Assembly (NCBI RefSeq): GCF_048020265.1
Contig: NZ_CP171843.1
Span: 2,790,001-2,854,000 of the forward strand
Direction of reading: 5' to 3'
Length of the DNA stretch: 64,000 nucleotides
Source: Limnohabitans_A sp048020265
GTDB taxonomy: Bacteria; Pseudomonadota; Gammaproteobacteria; Burkholderiales; Burkholderiaceae_C
Under the pieces are notes generated by a model. That model saw nothing but the letters and a program-made list of their open reading frames with translations. It did no database searches and was not told where the DNA came from. Positions within the stretch are counted from its first letter, which is position 1, and each line of letters starts with the position of its first letter. Below are positions 44,179 to 52,322 of the stretch, piece after piece. A program made the translations under genes and the position numbers.

Positions 44179-45438
44179 TCAGGCCGGTTTGGTCAAAGTG
44201 AACTGGATCACATCGATGTTGGCCTCGTCGAAGGCCGCTTCGCAATACGCCAAATAAAAGGCCCACAGGCGAATGAAGCGCTCGTCAAATTTCAAGGTCC
44301 GCACTGTGTCGAGTTGCGCCATGAAACTCTCGCGCCAACGGCGCAGCGTCTCAGCGTAGTCGGGGCCAAAGTTCAGCTCATCGACCACCTGCAAGCCTGC
44401 GGCTTGCGCTTGTTTGCGGAACTCGCTGGGGCTGGGCAAACAGCCGCCCGGAAAGATGTACTGCTGGATGAAGTCGGTGGAGTGCAGGTAGCGCTCAAAC
44501 AGTGCGTCGTCGATGGTGATGCTCTGGATGCAGGCGCGGCCACCGGGCTTGAGCAAACGGCTCACCGTCTGGAAGTAGGTGGGCCAATATTCTTGCCCCA
44601 CCGCCTCGATCATCTCGATCGAGCAGATCGCATCGTACGGGCCATCGTTGATGTCACGGTAGTCCTGCAAGCGCAAATCGGCCCGCTGCTGTACGCCGTG
44701 CGATTGCATCCGGGCTTGGGCAAACGCCAGCTGCTCGGTGGACAAGGTCACGCCCGTGATGTGCGCACCAAATTCGGTGGTGGCCGATTCGGCCAGAGCG
44801 CCCCAGCCGCAACCAATTTCGAGCAAGCGGTCACCCGGCTGAGTGTTGACCATGCGCAAGGCGCGGCGCACCTTGGCTTTTTGGGCATCGGCCATGGGCT
44901 GCGTTTTGTCGCCGTTGAACCAGGCCGACGAGTAGTTCATCGTGCCGTCCAGCCACAGCTCGTAAAAAGCGTTGCCCAGGTCGTAATGCGCGTGGATGTT
45001 CTTGCGGCTGTTGCTGCGGTTGTTGCGATTGAGCAGGTGCTTGACGCGGTAGACCAGCCGCCCCAGCCAGTGGCCGTAAATCGCGCCCTCGATTTGCGTG
45101 CGGTTGGCGATCAAAAGACGCAGCAAGGCGGCCAGATCGGGCGTGTCCCAGTCGCCCGCCATGTAGCCTTCGGCAAAGCCAATGTCGCCCGACTTGAGCA
45201 CTTCGGCGCAGACCGACCAGCGGTGGATGTGCAGGGCCGCAAACGGGGCCTCGTGCGTGCCAAACACCTGAAAATTGCCATCGGGCGCATGCAAGGTGAG
45301 CGTGCCGATTTTCAGGCGGGTGAGCAAGCCCAGCAAACGGGTAGCGGCTTTGGGCAAACTGGCGTGCGGAATCTGCGCTGCGGCGCTGGAAGCACCCAAG
45401 GCAGTGGCAGGGTTGGCGGTCTTCATCGTGGTGGGCAT
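44179..45438 (-). CDS. cyclopropane-fatty-acyl-phospholipid synthase-like methyltransferase
   Basis: This is a 419-residue SAM-dependent enzyme of the CFA synthase family. The SAM motif is RLLEIGCGWGALAE, with upstream NIHAHYDLGNAFYELWLDGTMNYSSAWF and downstream CSIEMIEAVGQEYWPTYFQ, all family signatures. These enzymes add a methyl or methylene group to double bonds of membrane phospholipid acyl chains. Because it sits with FAD oxidoreductase, DUF1365 and a photolyase, it may belong to the branch that starts furan or methylated fatty acid synthesis rather than true cyclopropanation; that is inference. The start at 45438 could instead be 45426. Confidence 0.93.
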   Translation of the reverse strand: MPTTMKTANPATALGASSAAAQIPHASLPKAATRLLGLLTRLKIGTLTLHAPDGNFQVFGTHEAPFAALHIHRWSVCAEVLKSGDIGFAEGYMAGDWDTPDLAALLRLLIANRTQIEGAIYGHWLGRLVYRVKHLLNRNNRSNSRKNIHAHYDLGNAFYELWLDGTMNYSSAWFNGDKTQPMADAQKAKVRRALRMVNTQPGDRLLEIGCGWGALAESATTEFGAHITGVTLSTEQLAFAQARMQSHGVQQRADLRLQDYRDINDGPYDAICSIEMIEAVGQEYWPTYFQTVSRLLKPGGRACIQSITIDDALFERYLHSTDFIQQYIFPGGCLPSPSEFRKQAQAAGLQVVDELNFGPDYAETLRRWRESFMAQLDTVRTLKFDERFIRLWAFYLAYCEAAFDEANIDVIQFTLTKPA

Positions 45439-45454
45439 CCGGTGGGTCCAGGGT

Positions 45455-46246
45455 TCATCGGGTCACAAAATCGCGGGGCGGCTCGGGCTTGTGCCAGAAC
45501 GGTACTTTTTTCAGCCACAGCAAGAGTGCGTGCCAGTGGATGCGCGCCACCACACCCAGTGTAAGCAAGGGAAAGCGCCACATCACGCGGCTCAGGGCGG
45601 CTGCCGTCGCAGGCTCGAGCACACCGCTCCAGCTGGTGTCGATCAAGGGGCCGTCGTCGTCGGTGTGGTCCACGCGCGCGACGATGCGGTCTTGGCCCTT
45701 GTGCTGCGTGCGCATGAAACGGAAACGGTACTCACCCTGCACATCGCAAAAGGGCGAAACGTGGAACACCTTGTGGGCCAAAATCGTTTGGCCGTATTGC
45801 GGCTCGGGCAGCAGGTAACAGTGACGCTCACCAAAGGTGTTGTTCACCTCGGCCACGATGGCGGCCAGGCTGCCATCGGCGCGGTGCGCGTACCAAAAGC
45901 TCACGGGCTTGAAGGCATGGCCCAACACACGCGGGAAAGCCTGCAGCCAGACCTCGCCTGTCGCATCACAAATGCCTTCTTTTTGCAGCAGTTCGTCCAA
46001 CCAGGCCAGCGCACCACCGGTCTCGGCGGGGCGGCCATCGCCGTGGTCGGCGTCATGGAAGGCGAACCAGGCGCGGCGGTTGATGGCCAGATCGGTGCGG
46101 CACAGTCCCGCTTGCACGCTGCGCATGGGCAGCATCAAAAACGCCGTGGGGTAAGCGAAGGCGTGGTGCGCCGGGCGGTGGCGCGTGTGGCGCACCTGGC
46201 CCCAACCGATGAGGGCGGTGTGGGCATGGACCGGGGTGGGTGTCAT
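45455..46246 (-). CDS. DUF1365 domain-containing protein
   Basis: This is a 263-residue cytoplasmic protein with the DUF1365 domain: TALIGWGQVRHTRHRPAHHAFAYPTAFL at the start, then LGHAFKPVSFWYAHRADG, VNNTFGERHCYLLPE and VFHVSPFCDVQGEYRFRF. It is almost always found next to the FAD oxidoreductase and CFA-like methyltransferase genes, as here, and its function is unknown. It overlaps the FAD gene by ATGA (46243-46246). Confidence 0.9.
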   Translation of the reverse strand: MTPTPVHAHTALIGWGQVRHTRHRPAHHAFAYPTAFLMLPMRSVQAGLCRTDLAINRRAWFAFHDADHGDGRPAETGGALAWLDELLQKEGICDATGEVWLQAFPRVLGHAFKPVSFWYAHRADGSLAAIVAEVNNTFGERHCYLLPEPQYGQTILAHKVFHVSPFCDVQGEYRFRFMRTQHKGQDRIVARVDHTDDDGPLIDTSWSGVLEPATAAALSRVMWRFPLLTLGVVARIHWHALLLWLKKVPFWHKPEPPRDFVTR

Positions 46247-47586
46247 GCGGCCAGTCTGTCCTGAACAGGGTGGGCCTGTTCGTGGATGCGTTTGAGCAGA
46301 GCGCGGCCCACTTGCAGGCCGGATTTCAGGCCGTCTTCGTGGAAGCCGTAACCCGTCCAGGCCCCGGCATACCAGGTGTGTTGTTGGCCCTGCAGCAAGG
46401 GCAATTTCTTTTGTGCTTCGATGGCAGCCAGGTCAAACACCGGGTGCGCGTAGTCGTATTCGCCCACGATGGTGGCCGGGTCAATGGTCTGCAGCGGGTT
46501 GAGCGAGACCACCACAGGCTGGGCAAAGGGGATGCGTTGCAAACGGTTGAGCAGGTAATGCAGGCACACCCGCGAAGACTCGCGCTCGCTGCTGGCGGCG
46601 CGTTCGTAGTTCCATGCAGCCCAGGTCTTGGGGTTGGCGGGCAGCACGCTGGCGTCGGTGTGCAGCACGGCGCGGTTGTCCTGGTAGCGGATGGCGCCGA
46701 GCAGGCTGCGCTCGTACGTGCTGGGCTCGCGCAGCAGGCTCAGGGCCTGGTCGGTGTGGGTGGCGATGACCACCTGGTCAAAGCGCTCGGCATGGCCGTC
46801 GGTGATGACGCGCACGCCTTGTGCATCGCGCTCGATCAGGCGCACCGGGGTGTTCAGGCGCTTGTCGTGTACACCCGCCAGAATTTTCTCGACGTAGTTT
46901 CGGGCACCGCCCACCACACTGAACCACTGCGGGCGATTCGTCACCTGGATCAGGCCGTGGTTGTGGCAAAACCGGATCATGGTGGCCACCGGAAATTGCA
47001 GCATCTGGTCGGTCGGGCAACTCCAGATGCAGCCCAGCATGGGCAGGAAATACCAGTCACGAAACGGCTCGCTGAACCTGTGCGTGCGCAAAAAGTCGGA
47101 GAGCGGTTGCTGCAACTCTTTTTCGCGCTGCTCTTTGGCGATGCGGGTGCACAGCGCATTGAAGCGCAACACATCGGCCAGCATGCGCCAAAAGCGTGGG
47201 TTGACCAAATTGGCACGTTGCGCGAACACGCTGTTCAGGTCGGTGCCGCTCCACTCCAGGGTTTTGCCATTCAGCGCCCCCGGCACCTGCACCGAAAACG
47301 ACATGTCCGACGGTGCGGTCTCGACGCCCAGCTCGGCAAACAGGTTGATCAGGTTGGGGTAGGTGCGTTCGTTGAACACCAGAAAGCCCGTGTCCACACC
47401 GTGCGTGACCAGGCCTTGCGCGGTGGGCAACGTCACGTCCACCGTGTGGGTGTGGCCGCCGAAATAATCGCCCGACTCGAACAGGGTGATGTCGGCGTGG
47501 TCTTTCAAGGTGTGGGCCACGGCCAAGCCGGAAATGCCGGAACCCACAATGGCCAGTTTCATGCGCGGTTTTGACGTCGGGCTCAT
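46243..47586 (-). CDS. FAD-dependent amine-oxidase-type oxidoreductase
   Basis: This is a 447-residue flavoprotein with the dinucleotide fold MKLAIVGSGISGLAVAHTL and FESGDYFGGHTHTVDV, a phytoene-desaturase-like body and FAD-contact segment AGAWTGYGFHEDG near the C-terminus. It is likely a desaturase or oxidase acting on a lipid. The start codon overlaps the glutathione peroxidase stop, and its own stop overlaps the DUF1365 start, so translation is coupled on both sides. In related clusters its partners are always DUF1365 and the CFA-like methyltransferase. Confidence 0.9.
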   Translation of the reverse strand: MSPTSKPRMKLAIVGSGISGLAVAHTLKDHADITLFESGDYFGGHTHTVDVTLPTAQGLVTHGVDTGFLVFNERTYPNLINLFAELGVETAPSDMSFSVQVPGALNGKTLEWSGTDLNSVFAQRANLVNPRFWRMLADVLRFNALCTRIAKEQREKELQQPLSDFLRTHRFSEPFRDWYFLPMLGCIWSCPTDQMLQFPVATMIRFCHNHGLIQVTNRPQWFSVVGGARNYVEKILAGVHDKRLNTPVRLIERDAQGVRVITDGHAERFDQVVIATHTDQALSLLREPSTYERSLLGAIRYQDNRAVLHTDASVLPANPKTWAAWNYERAASSERESSRVCLHYLLNRLQRIPFAQPVVVSLNPLQTIDPATIVGEYDYAHPVFDLAAIEAQKKLPLLQGQQHTWYAGAWTGYGFHEDGLKSGLQVGRALLKRIHEQAHPVQDRLAA

Positions 47587-48191
47587 GGCTTGGCTTTCAA
47601 GGCTTTGTCGATGGCCGACACCAGGGTTTTGCTCTCGGGGCCAATCATGCTGTTGTATTGGTCGATCACTTGGCCGTCACGGCCGATCAGGTATTTGTGA
47701 AAGTTCCAGCGCGGCTTCTGGCCGGTTTGGGCGGTGAGTTGTTTGAACAGGGGCGCAGCGCCATCCCCGGTGACCTGGGTTTTGGTGAACATGGGGAACT
47801 TCACGCCAAAAGTGCTTTCACAAAATTCGGCGATCTCTTTGTTGCTGCCTTTTTCCTGCGCAAAGTCATTCGACGGGAAGCCCAGCACCACCAGGCCCTG
47901 GTCCTTGTATTTCGTGTTCAGCGCCTCCAGCCCTTTGTACTGCGAGGTGAAACCGCAAAAGCTGGCGGTGTTGACCACCAGCACCACCTTGCCCGCGTAC
48001 TGGCACAGCGACTGGGGCTTTTCATCCTGCAAACGCTCAAAGGTGTGGTTCAGCAAGGCAGGGCAGGCCGTGCTGTTGCCGCCCGTTGGTGGGCTGGCGG
48101 CCTGCGCCGCTTCCAGGCCCAAGCCCAGCATGGCGGCCACCACGGCCATCGCGAGGCGACCCATCCAATGGTTAACCCAAGAGTGATTCAT
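47583..48191 (-). CDS. glutathione peroxidase, exported
   Basis: This is a 202-residue thiol peroxidase. After a signal-like hydrophobic segment (GRLAMAVVAAMLGLGLEAAQA), the GPx domain has the peroxidatic Cys in VNTASFCGFTSQY, the Gln/Asn-type GFPSNDF and the Trp in RWNFHKYLIGRDG. It is the cysteine, not selenocysteine, form. The ATG at 48191 was picked because GAAG lies upstream; other Met starts at 48209 and 48164 are possible. It leads the nine-gene operon, and peroxide removal fits the suggested photo-oxidative stress role. Confidence 0.9.
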   Translation of the reverse strand: MNHSWVNHWMGRLAMAVVAAMLGLGLEAAQAASPPTGGNSTACPALLNHTFERLQDEKPQSLCQYAGKVVLVVNTASFCGFTSQYKGLEALNTKYKDQGLVVLGFPSNDFAQEKGSNKEIAEFCESTFGVKFPMFTKTQVTGDGAAPLFKQLTAQTGQKPRWNFHKYLIGRDGQVIDQYNSMIGPESKTLVSAIDKALKAKP

Positions 48192-48278
48192 TTGCACTTC
48201 AAAATTCATTTTGTGACTGATCAGTTTAAACTTGTTTGTGCGGATTGTCACGCCGCCCCATTTTCATTGGAGAACCGC
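48192..48278. promoter_or_regulatory. divergent promoter region with palindrome ACTGATCAGT
   Basis: This 87-bp gap lies between the GPx operon and the DUF2256-photolyase pair, so it should hold both promoters. ACTGATCAGT (48216-48225) is a perfect 10-bp palindrome in the middle, in an AT-rich stretch, and is a candidate operator for a regulator of both operons. I do not see a clear ECF-sigma (TGATC plus TAA) pair at the right spacing. Confidence 0.4.
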
Positions 48279-48470
48279 ATGCCCAAACCCTCGGGTTTTA
48301 AAGGGAACAAGCAGGATTTGCCGCAAAAACCTTGCGCGGTTTGTGGCCGCGCCATGAGCTGGCGCAAAAGTTGGGCCAAGAACTGGGACAACGTGTTGTA
48401 CTGCAGCGACCGCTGCCGCGCAGACAAATCCAAAGCCGCCCCATCAGCACCATCCCGCACCGAACGCTGA
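48279..48470 (+). CDS. DUF2256 domain-containing protein
   Basis: This 63-residue protein carries a small zinc or Fe-S type motif, with CAVCGRAMSWRKSWAKNWDNV and YCSDRCRAD giving four cysteines (CxxC pairs). GGAG lies six bases before the ATG at 48279. DUF2256 proteins are usually encoded directly before cryptochrome/photolyase-related genes, as here, but their role is unknown. The photolyase starts two bases after the stop codon. Confidence 0.88.
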   Translation: MPKPSGFKGNKQDLPQKPCAVCGRAMSWRKSWAKNWDNVLYCSDRCRADKSKAAPSAPSRTER

Positions 48471-48472
48471 GC

Positions 48473-50062
48473 ATGACACACAAAACAGACGCCGCAGGCC
48501 AGCCTGCACCCCAAACGCTCACGCCTTGCCGCCATCTGGTGCTGGTGCTGGGGGACCAACTGGGTTGGGACAGCCCGGCGCTGGATGGTTTTGACCCGGC
48601 CCAAGACCGGCTCTTGATGATCGAGGCCGACAGCGAGGCGGGCGAAGTCTGGAACCACCAGGCCCGCATCGCCATCTTCTTGTCGGGCATGCGGCACTTT
48701 GCCAACGAGGCCCACCGCCGCCGCTGGCCTTGCACTTATATGAAGCTGGACGACCCGAGCCTGCCCGGCGACTTTGCCGGACGGCTGGCGCAGGCGCTGA
48801 ACACCCACAGGCCCCGGGCGCTGGTGGTCATGGAAACCGGGGCCTGGCGCATGGAGCGGCTGATCGCAGACGCCGCAGCTCAGGCCCAGTTGCTGCTGCG
48901 TTGGGTGAGTGACACGCACTTTTTGTGCAGCCGCGCCGAGTTTGCCAAGTGGGCAGGCGACAAAAAAGAGCTGCGCATGGAGTTCTTTTACCGCGAAATG
49001 CGCAAGCGCCACGGCGTGCTGATGGAAGGCCAAGAGCCCATCGGCGGGCAATGGAATTTTGATGCCGACAACCGCAAAGGCTTTGGCGCCAAAGGCCCGG
49101 GCACCGTGCCCCCGCCCGCCCGCTTTGCACCCGACCGCGTGACGCAAGACGTGATCGCCCTGGTGCGCGAGCGCTTTGCCGGGCACCCGGGCACACTGGA
49201 CCACTTCGCCTGGCCCGTGACCCGCGAAGACGCGCTCGTGGCCTTGCAGCATTTCATCGACCAGCGGCTGGAAAACTTTGGCGCCTGGCAGGACGCCATG
49301 TGGACCACGCTGCCTTTTGGCTGGCACGCGCTGGTGGGCAGCAGCCTGAACCTGCATTTGCTGAGTCCGCGCGAAGTCATCCAAGCGGCCGAGCAGGCCT
49401 ATCACGCGCGGGGCTTGCCCCTGGCGAGTGTGGAGGGCTTCATCCGCCAGGTTCTGGGCTGGCGCGAATTCATTCGCGGTGTCTATTGGCTGGACATGCC
49501 GCACATGGCCGAAGCCAACCACTACGGCCACACCCGCGACCTGCCCCAGTGGTACTGGACGGGCGAGACCCACATGGCCTGCATGCAAGCGACCATCGGC
49601 CAAACGCTCCAACACGGTTACGCGCACCACATCCAGCGCCTCATGGTCACCGGGCAGTTTGCGGTGCTGGCCGGCCTGTCACCCCAGCAGGTGAGCGCCT
49701 GGTACCGCGCCATGTACGTGGACGCGGTCGAGTGGGTGGAAACGCCCAACACCTTGGGCATGTCCCTGCACGCCAACGGCGGGCGCTTCACCAGCAAACC
49801 CTATGTGGCCAGCGGCCAGTACATCAGCCGCATGAGCAACTACTGCAAAGGCTGCCGCTACCAACCCGAGCAGCGCACCGGCCCCAGCGCCTGCCCCATG
49901 ACCACGCTGTATTGGGATTTCCTGATCCGCCACGAGCAGGACTTTGCCATCAACCCGCGCACCGCGCTCATGGTCAAGCATGTGGGCAAAATGAGTGCTC
50001 AGGAAAAGGCGCAGATTGGGCAGCAGGCGGATGCCACCAGGGCGGGGCTCGATCAAGTTTGA
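48473..50062 (+). CDS. Fe-S cryptochrome/photolyase family protein (CryB/PhrB type)
   Basis: This is a 529-residue deoxyribodipyrimidine photolyase-related protein of the iron-sulfur branch. The N-terminal antenna domain starts HLVLVLGDQLGWDSP; the FAD region includes VEGFIRQVLGWREFIRGVYW. Four cysteines, 370 (HMACM), 458 and 461 (YCKGC) and 474 (SACPM), have the same spacing (88, 3, 13) as the 4Fe-4S ligands of Agrobacterium PhrB as I recall them. It likely repairs (6-4) photoproducts or senses blue light. It follows DUF2256 with two bases between. Confidence 0.93.
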   Translation: MTHKTDAAGQPAPQTLTPCRHLVLVLGDQLGWDSPALDGFDPAQDRLLMIEADSEAGEVWNHQARIAIFLSGMRHFANEAHRRRWPCTYMKLDDPSLPGDFAGRLAQALNTHRPRALVVMETGAWRMERLIADAAAQAQLLLRWVSDTHFLCSRAEFAKWAGDKKELRMEFFYREMRKRHGVLMEGQEPIGGQWNFDADNRKGFGAKGPGTVPPPARFAPDRVTQDVIALVRERFAGHPGTLDHFAWPVTREDALVALQHFIDQRLENFGAWQDAMWTTLPFGWHALVGSSLNLHLLSPREVIQAAEQAYHARGLPLASVEGFIRQVLGWREFIRGVYWLDMPHMAEANHYGHTRDLPQWYWTGETHMACMQATIGQTLQHGYAHHIQRLMVTGQFAVLAGLSPQQVSAWYRAMYVDAVEWVETPNTLGMSLHANGGRFTSKPYVASGQYISRMSNYCKGCRYQPEQRTGPSACPMTTLYWDFLIRHEQDFAINPRTALMVKHVGKMSAQEKAQIGQQADATRAGLDQV

Positions 50063-50071
50063 AGAAGGTGC

Positions 50072-50089
50072 AAAACCAAACCGGGTTTT
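50072..50089 (+). terminator. weak hairpin after the photolyase gene
   Basis: AAAACC (50072-50077) and GGTTTT (50084-50089) form a 6-bp stem directly followed by an AT-rich tail, ten bases after the photolyase stop codon. The stem is short, so this is only a possible terminator. Confidence 0.3.
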
Positions 50090-50144
50090 ATAAGCAAATT
50101 ACAAGTGTTATAAAATTTTAATAACTTTGCTAATATGCGCATCC

Positions 50145-51326
50145 ATGAACCCGATCACCAACCCCTACAACCCCGGCGCAGGCACGCCCCCGCCTGAGCT
50201 GGCAGGTCGAGACGAACTGCGCGAAAAGGTCAGGATCTGCATTGAGCGGCTGCGCATTGGCAATTCGGCCAAAAGCCTGATCTTGGTAGGTTTGCGCGGA
50301 GTGGGGAAAACCGTCTTGCTGGACCGCATGCGCTCGGACGCAGAGGGCACTGGCATCCAGACTTTGCGCATCGAAGCACCCGAAAACAAATCCTTGCCTG
50401 CCATGCTGGCACCCGAATTGCGCAAGGCCCTCTTGCGCATGAGCACCATCGCGTCAGCCAAAGAACTTTCACAAAGGGCACTGCGGGCGCTGGCAGGTTT
50501 TGCCAAAGGTCTGAAGCTCAAATTTGCCGACATCGAAGTCGGTTTTGACTACGAACCTGAGCCCGGTCTGGCCGACAACGGCGAGCTGGAGTCCGACTTG
50601 ACTGCGCTGTTGGTTCAAACCGGAGAAGCGGCCAAGGCCGCAGGCACCGTCATGGTGATGTTCGTCGACGAACTTCAGTATGTCAAAGAACGTGAGTTTG
50701 CGGCCCTGATTTCTGCGCTGCACCGCTGTGCGCACCTGCGTTTGCCCATCACCTTGGTGGGCGCTGGTCTGCCGCAGTTGCTGGCTTTGGCGGGTGAAGC
50801 CAAGTCGTATTCAGAACGCCTGTTCGAGTACCCACAAGTCGACAAACTCAACACATCTGCGGCACTGGATGCCTTGCGCAAACCCGCACAACAACTGGGT
50901 GTGGACTACACCGACGAGGCGGCACTGGCCATTGTGGAAAAAACCCAGGGCTATCCTTATTTTTTGCAAGAGTGGGGAAAACACACCTGGGATTTGGCCA
51001 CCACCAGTCCGATCACCTTGGATGTCGTGAACACCGCGACCCAACTGACCATCGCCGGGCTTGATGAAAGTTTCTTCAAGGTGCGACTGGAGCGGACCAC
51101 ACCCAGTGAACGCCGGTATCTGCGTGCCATGGCAGACCTGGGTCCTGGGCCACACCGGTCTGGAGACATTGCCAATCAGTTGCTGAAAACGGTCAGCACG
51201 CAAGCACCTGTGCGCTCCAGCTTGATCCGCAAAGGCATCGTCTGGAGCCCCACCCACGGCGACACAGCCTTCACGGTACCCCTGTTTCACGAATACCTGC
51301 TGCGCACCGTACCCGCCAATTCATAG
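50145..51326 (+). CDS. AAA-family ATPase (Orc1/Cdc6-like, orphan)
   Basis: This is a 393-residue ATP-binding protein. The Walker A is ILVGLRGVGKTVLLDRM, the Walker B is VMVMFVDELQYV and the sensor region is LPITLVGAGLPQL. The C-terminal part resembles a winged helix (ERRYLRAMADLGPGPHRSGDIANQL, then RKGIVWSP). The order resembles archaeal-type Orc1/Cdc6 AAA proteins and similar bacterial orphan ATPases of unknown role, some suspected of defence functions. The 80 bp before it are unusually AT-rich (TTATAA repeated at 50087 and 50108), unlike the rest of the window, and suggest a strong or foreign promoter. Confidence 0.82.
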   Translation: MNPITNPYNPGAGTPPPELAGRDELREKVRICIERLRIGNSAKSLILVGLRGVGKTVLLDRMRSDAEGTGIQTLRIEAPENKSLPAMLAPELRKALLRMSTIASAKELSQRALRALAGFAKGLKLKFADIEVGFDYEPEPGLADNGELESDLTALLVQTGEAAKAAGTVMVMFVDELQYVKEREFAALISALHRCAHLRLPITLVGAGLPQLLALAGEAKSYSERLFEYPQVDKLNTSAALDALRKPAQQLGVDYTDEAALAIVEKTQGYPYFLQEWGKHTWDLATTSPITLDVVNTATQLTIAGLDESFFKVRLERTTPSERRYLRAMADLGPGPHRSGDIANQLLKTVSTQAPVRSSLIRKGIVWSPTHGDTAFTVPLFHEYLLRTVPANS

Positions 51327-51341
51327 CAGCACACCCACCCG

Positions 51342-52238
51342 TCATTTGCGCCGACCGATCTGCTTGAGCACATGCTGCTTGAAGGCCAACGCCAGCGGTG
51401 AGAGTTTTTTGCCGGCCGGATAAACGATGTGCCAGGCCGAGGGCAGGGGAAAGCCGGCCACGTCGATCACGCTGACGCCGTTTTCTTTCTGGTGGCCATG
51501 CAAGGCGTGTCGCGAGACCACGCCCACCCCCAGGCCCCCGGCCACCGACTCCTTGATGGCTTCGTTGCTGCCCAGCTCGAGGCGCACATCGGGGCGGAAC
51601 TTCATGGACCGGAAAAACTGGTCGGCGGCCATGCGTGTGCCCGAGCCTTTTTCGCGCAGGATGAAGCGGCGCTGCGCCAACTCGTGCAAAGGCACGGCGC
51701 TGCGTTTGGCCAGCGGGTCGGACGTGGGCGCGATCACCACGATGGGGTTGGGCATGAAAGCCTCGTCGCCCAGCTCCATGTCCTTGGGGGGCATGGACAT
51801 GATGTACAGGTCATCGAGGTTGTCACGCAAGCGTTGCACCACGCCGTCGCGGTTCAGGATTTCGAGCGACACGTCAATGGCCGGGTGCTGCTTGCAAAAG
51901 CTGCCAATCAGGTGCGGCATGAAGTATTTAGCGGTGCTGACCACCGCCACCCGCAGCTTGCCGCGCGACAAGCCCTTGGCCGCGTCCACGTTCTGCTCGA
52001 AGGCGTCCCAGGTCTGAGCCACAGCGCGGGCGGTCTGCGCCAGTTCTTGACCCACCTCGGTCAGGTAAAGCTTTTTGCCCACCAGCTCGTACAGCGGCAA
52101 GCCCACCGATTCGCTGATGTCCTTGAGCTGCATCGAGGCCGTGGGTTGGGTGACGTGCATCACCTTGGCCGCAGCGCTCACGCTGCCGGTTTCGGCCAAA
52201 GCCAAAAACAATCGCAATTGGCGGAAGCTGACGTTCAT
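51342..52238 (-). CDS. LysR-family regulator (CbbR-like)
   Basis: This is a 298-residue LysR protein with an N-terminal helix-turn-helix (MNVSFRQLRLFLALAETGSV). The effector domain has VVSTAKYFMPHLIGSF and DNLDDLYIMSMPP, a combination that resembles CbbR-type regulators of carbon fixation. It is divergent from the bicarbonate transporter gene sbtA with 84 bp between, and a dyad covers its own start codon, so control of sbtA and itself is likely. Confidence 0.9.
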   Translation of the reverse strand: MNVSFRQLRLFLALAETGSVSAAAKVMHVTQPTASMQLKDISESVGLPLYELVGKKLYLTEVGQELAQTARAVAQTWDAFEQNVDAAKGLSRGKLRVAVVSTAKYFMPHLIGSFCKQHPAIDVSLEILNRDGVVQRLRDNLDDLYIMSMPPKDMELGDEAFMPNPIVVIAPTSDPLAKRSAVPLHELAQRRFILREKGSGTRMAADQFFRSMKFRPDVRLELGSNEAIKESVAGGLGVGVVSRHALHGHQKENGVSVIDVAGFPLPSAWHIVYPAGKKLSPLALAFKQHVLKQIGRRK

Positions 52239-52252
52239 AGATGTTTATCTAT
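52237..52252. promoter_or_regulatory. LysR operator candidate overlapping the regulator start codon
   Basis: ATAGAT (52237-52242) and ATCTAT (52247-52252) are perfect inverted arms separated by GTTT. The site covers the regulator's ATG and lies in the gap to sbtA, which suits a repressing and activating LysR site. The spacing is one base off the strict T-N11-A box. Confidence 0.45.
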
Positions 52253-52322
52253 ATTCAAAGGTTGAAGAATCGATTTTACAAGTGCCTTGCCCATTTCTAT
52301 GATCGGCGCAAGGAACACACCC

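Noticed and set aside
46240..47574. 444-codon frame antisense to the FAD oxidoreductase
   Set aside because: No domain, no start signal, and the flavoprotein has clear motifs and coupling on both sides.
48216..48278. ECF11-type sigma promoter before the photolyase
   Set aside because: TGATC is present, but no TAA-type -10 lies at the expected distance on either strand.
48248..49630. 460-codon frame antisense to the photolyase
   Set aside because: The photolyase has complete Fe-S and FAD motifs; the antisense frame has none.
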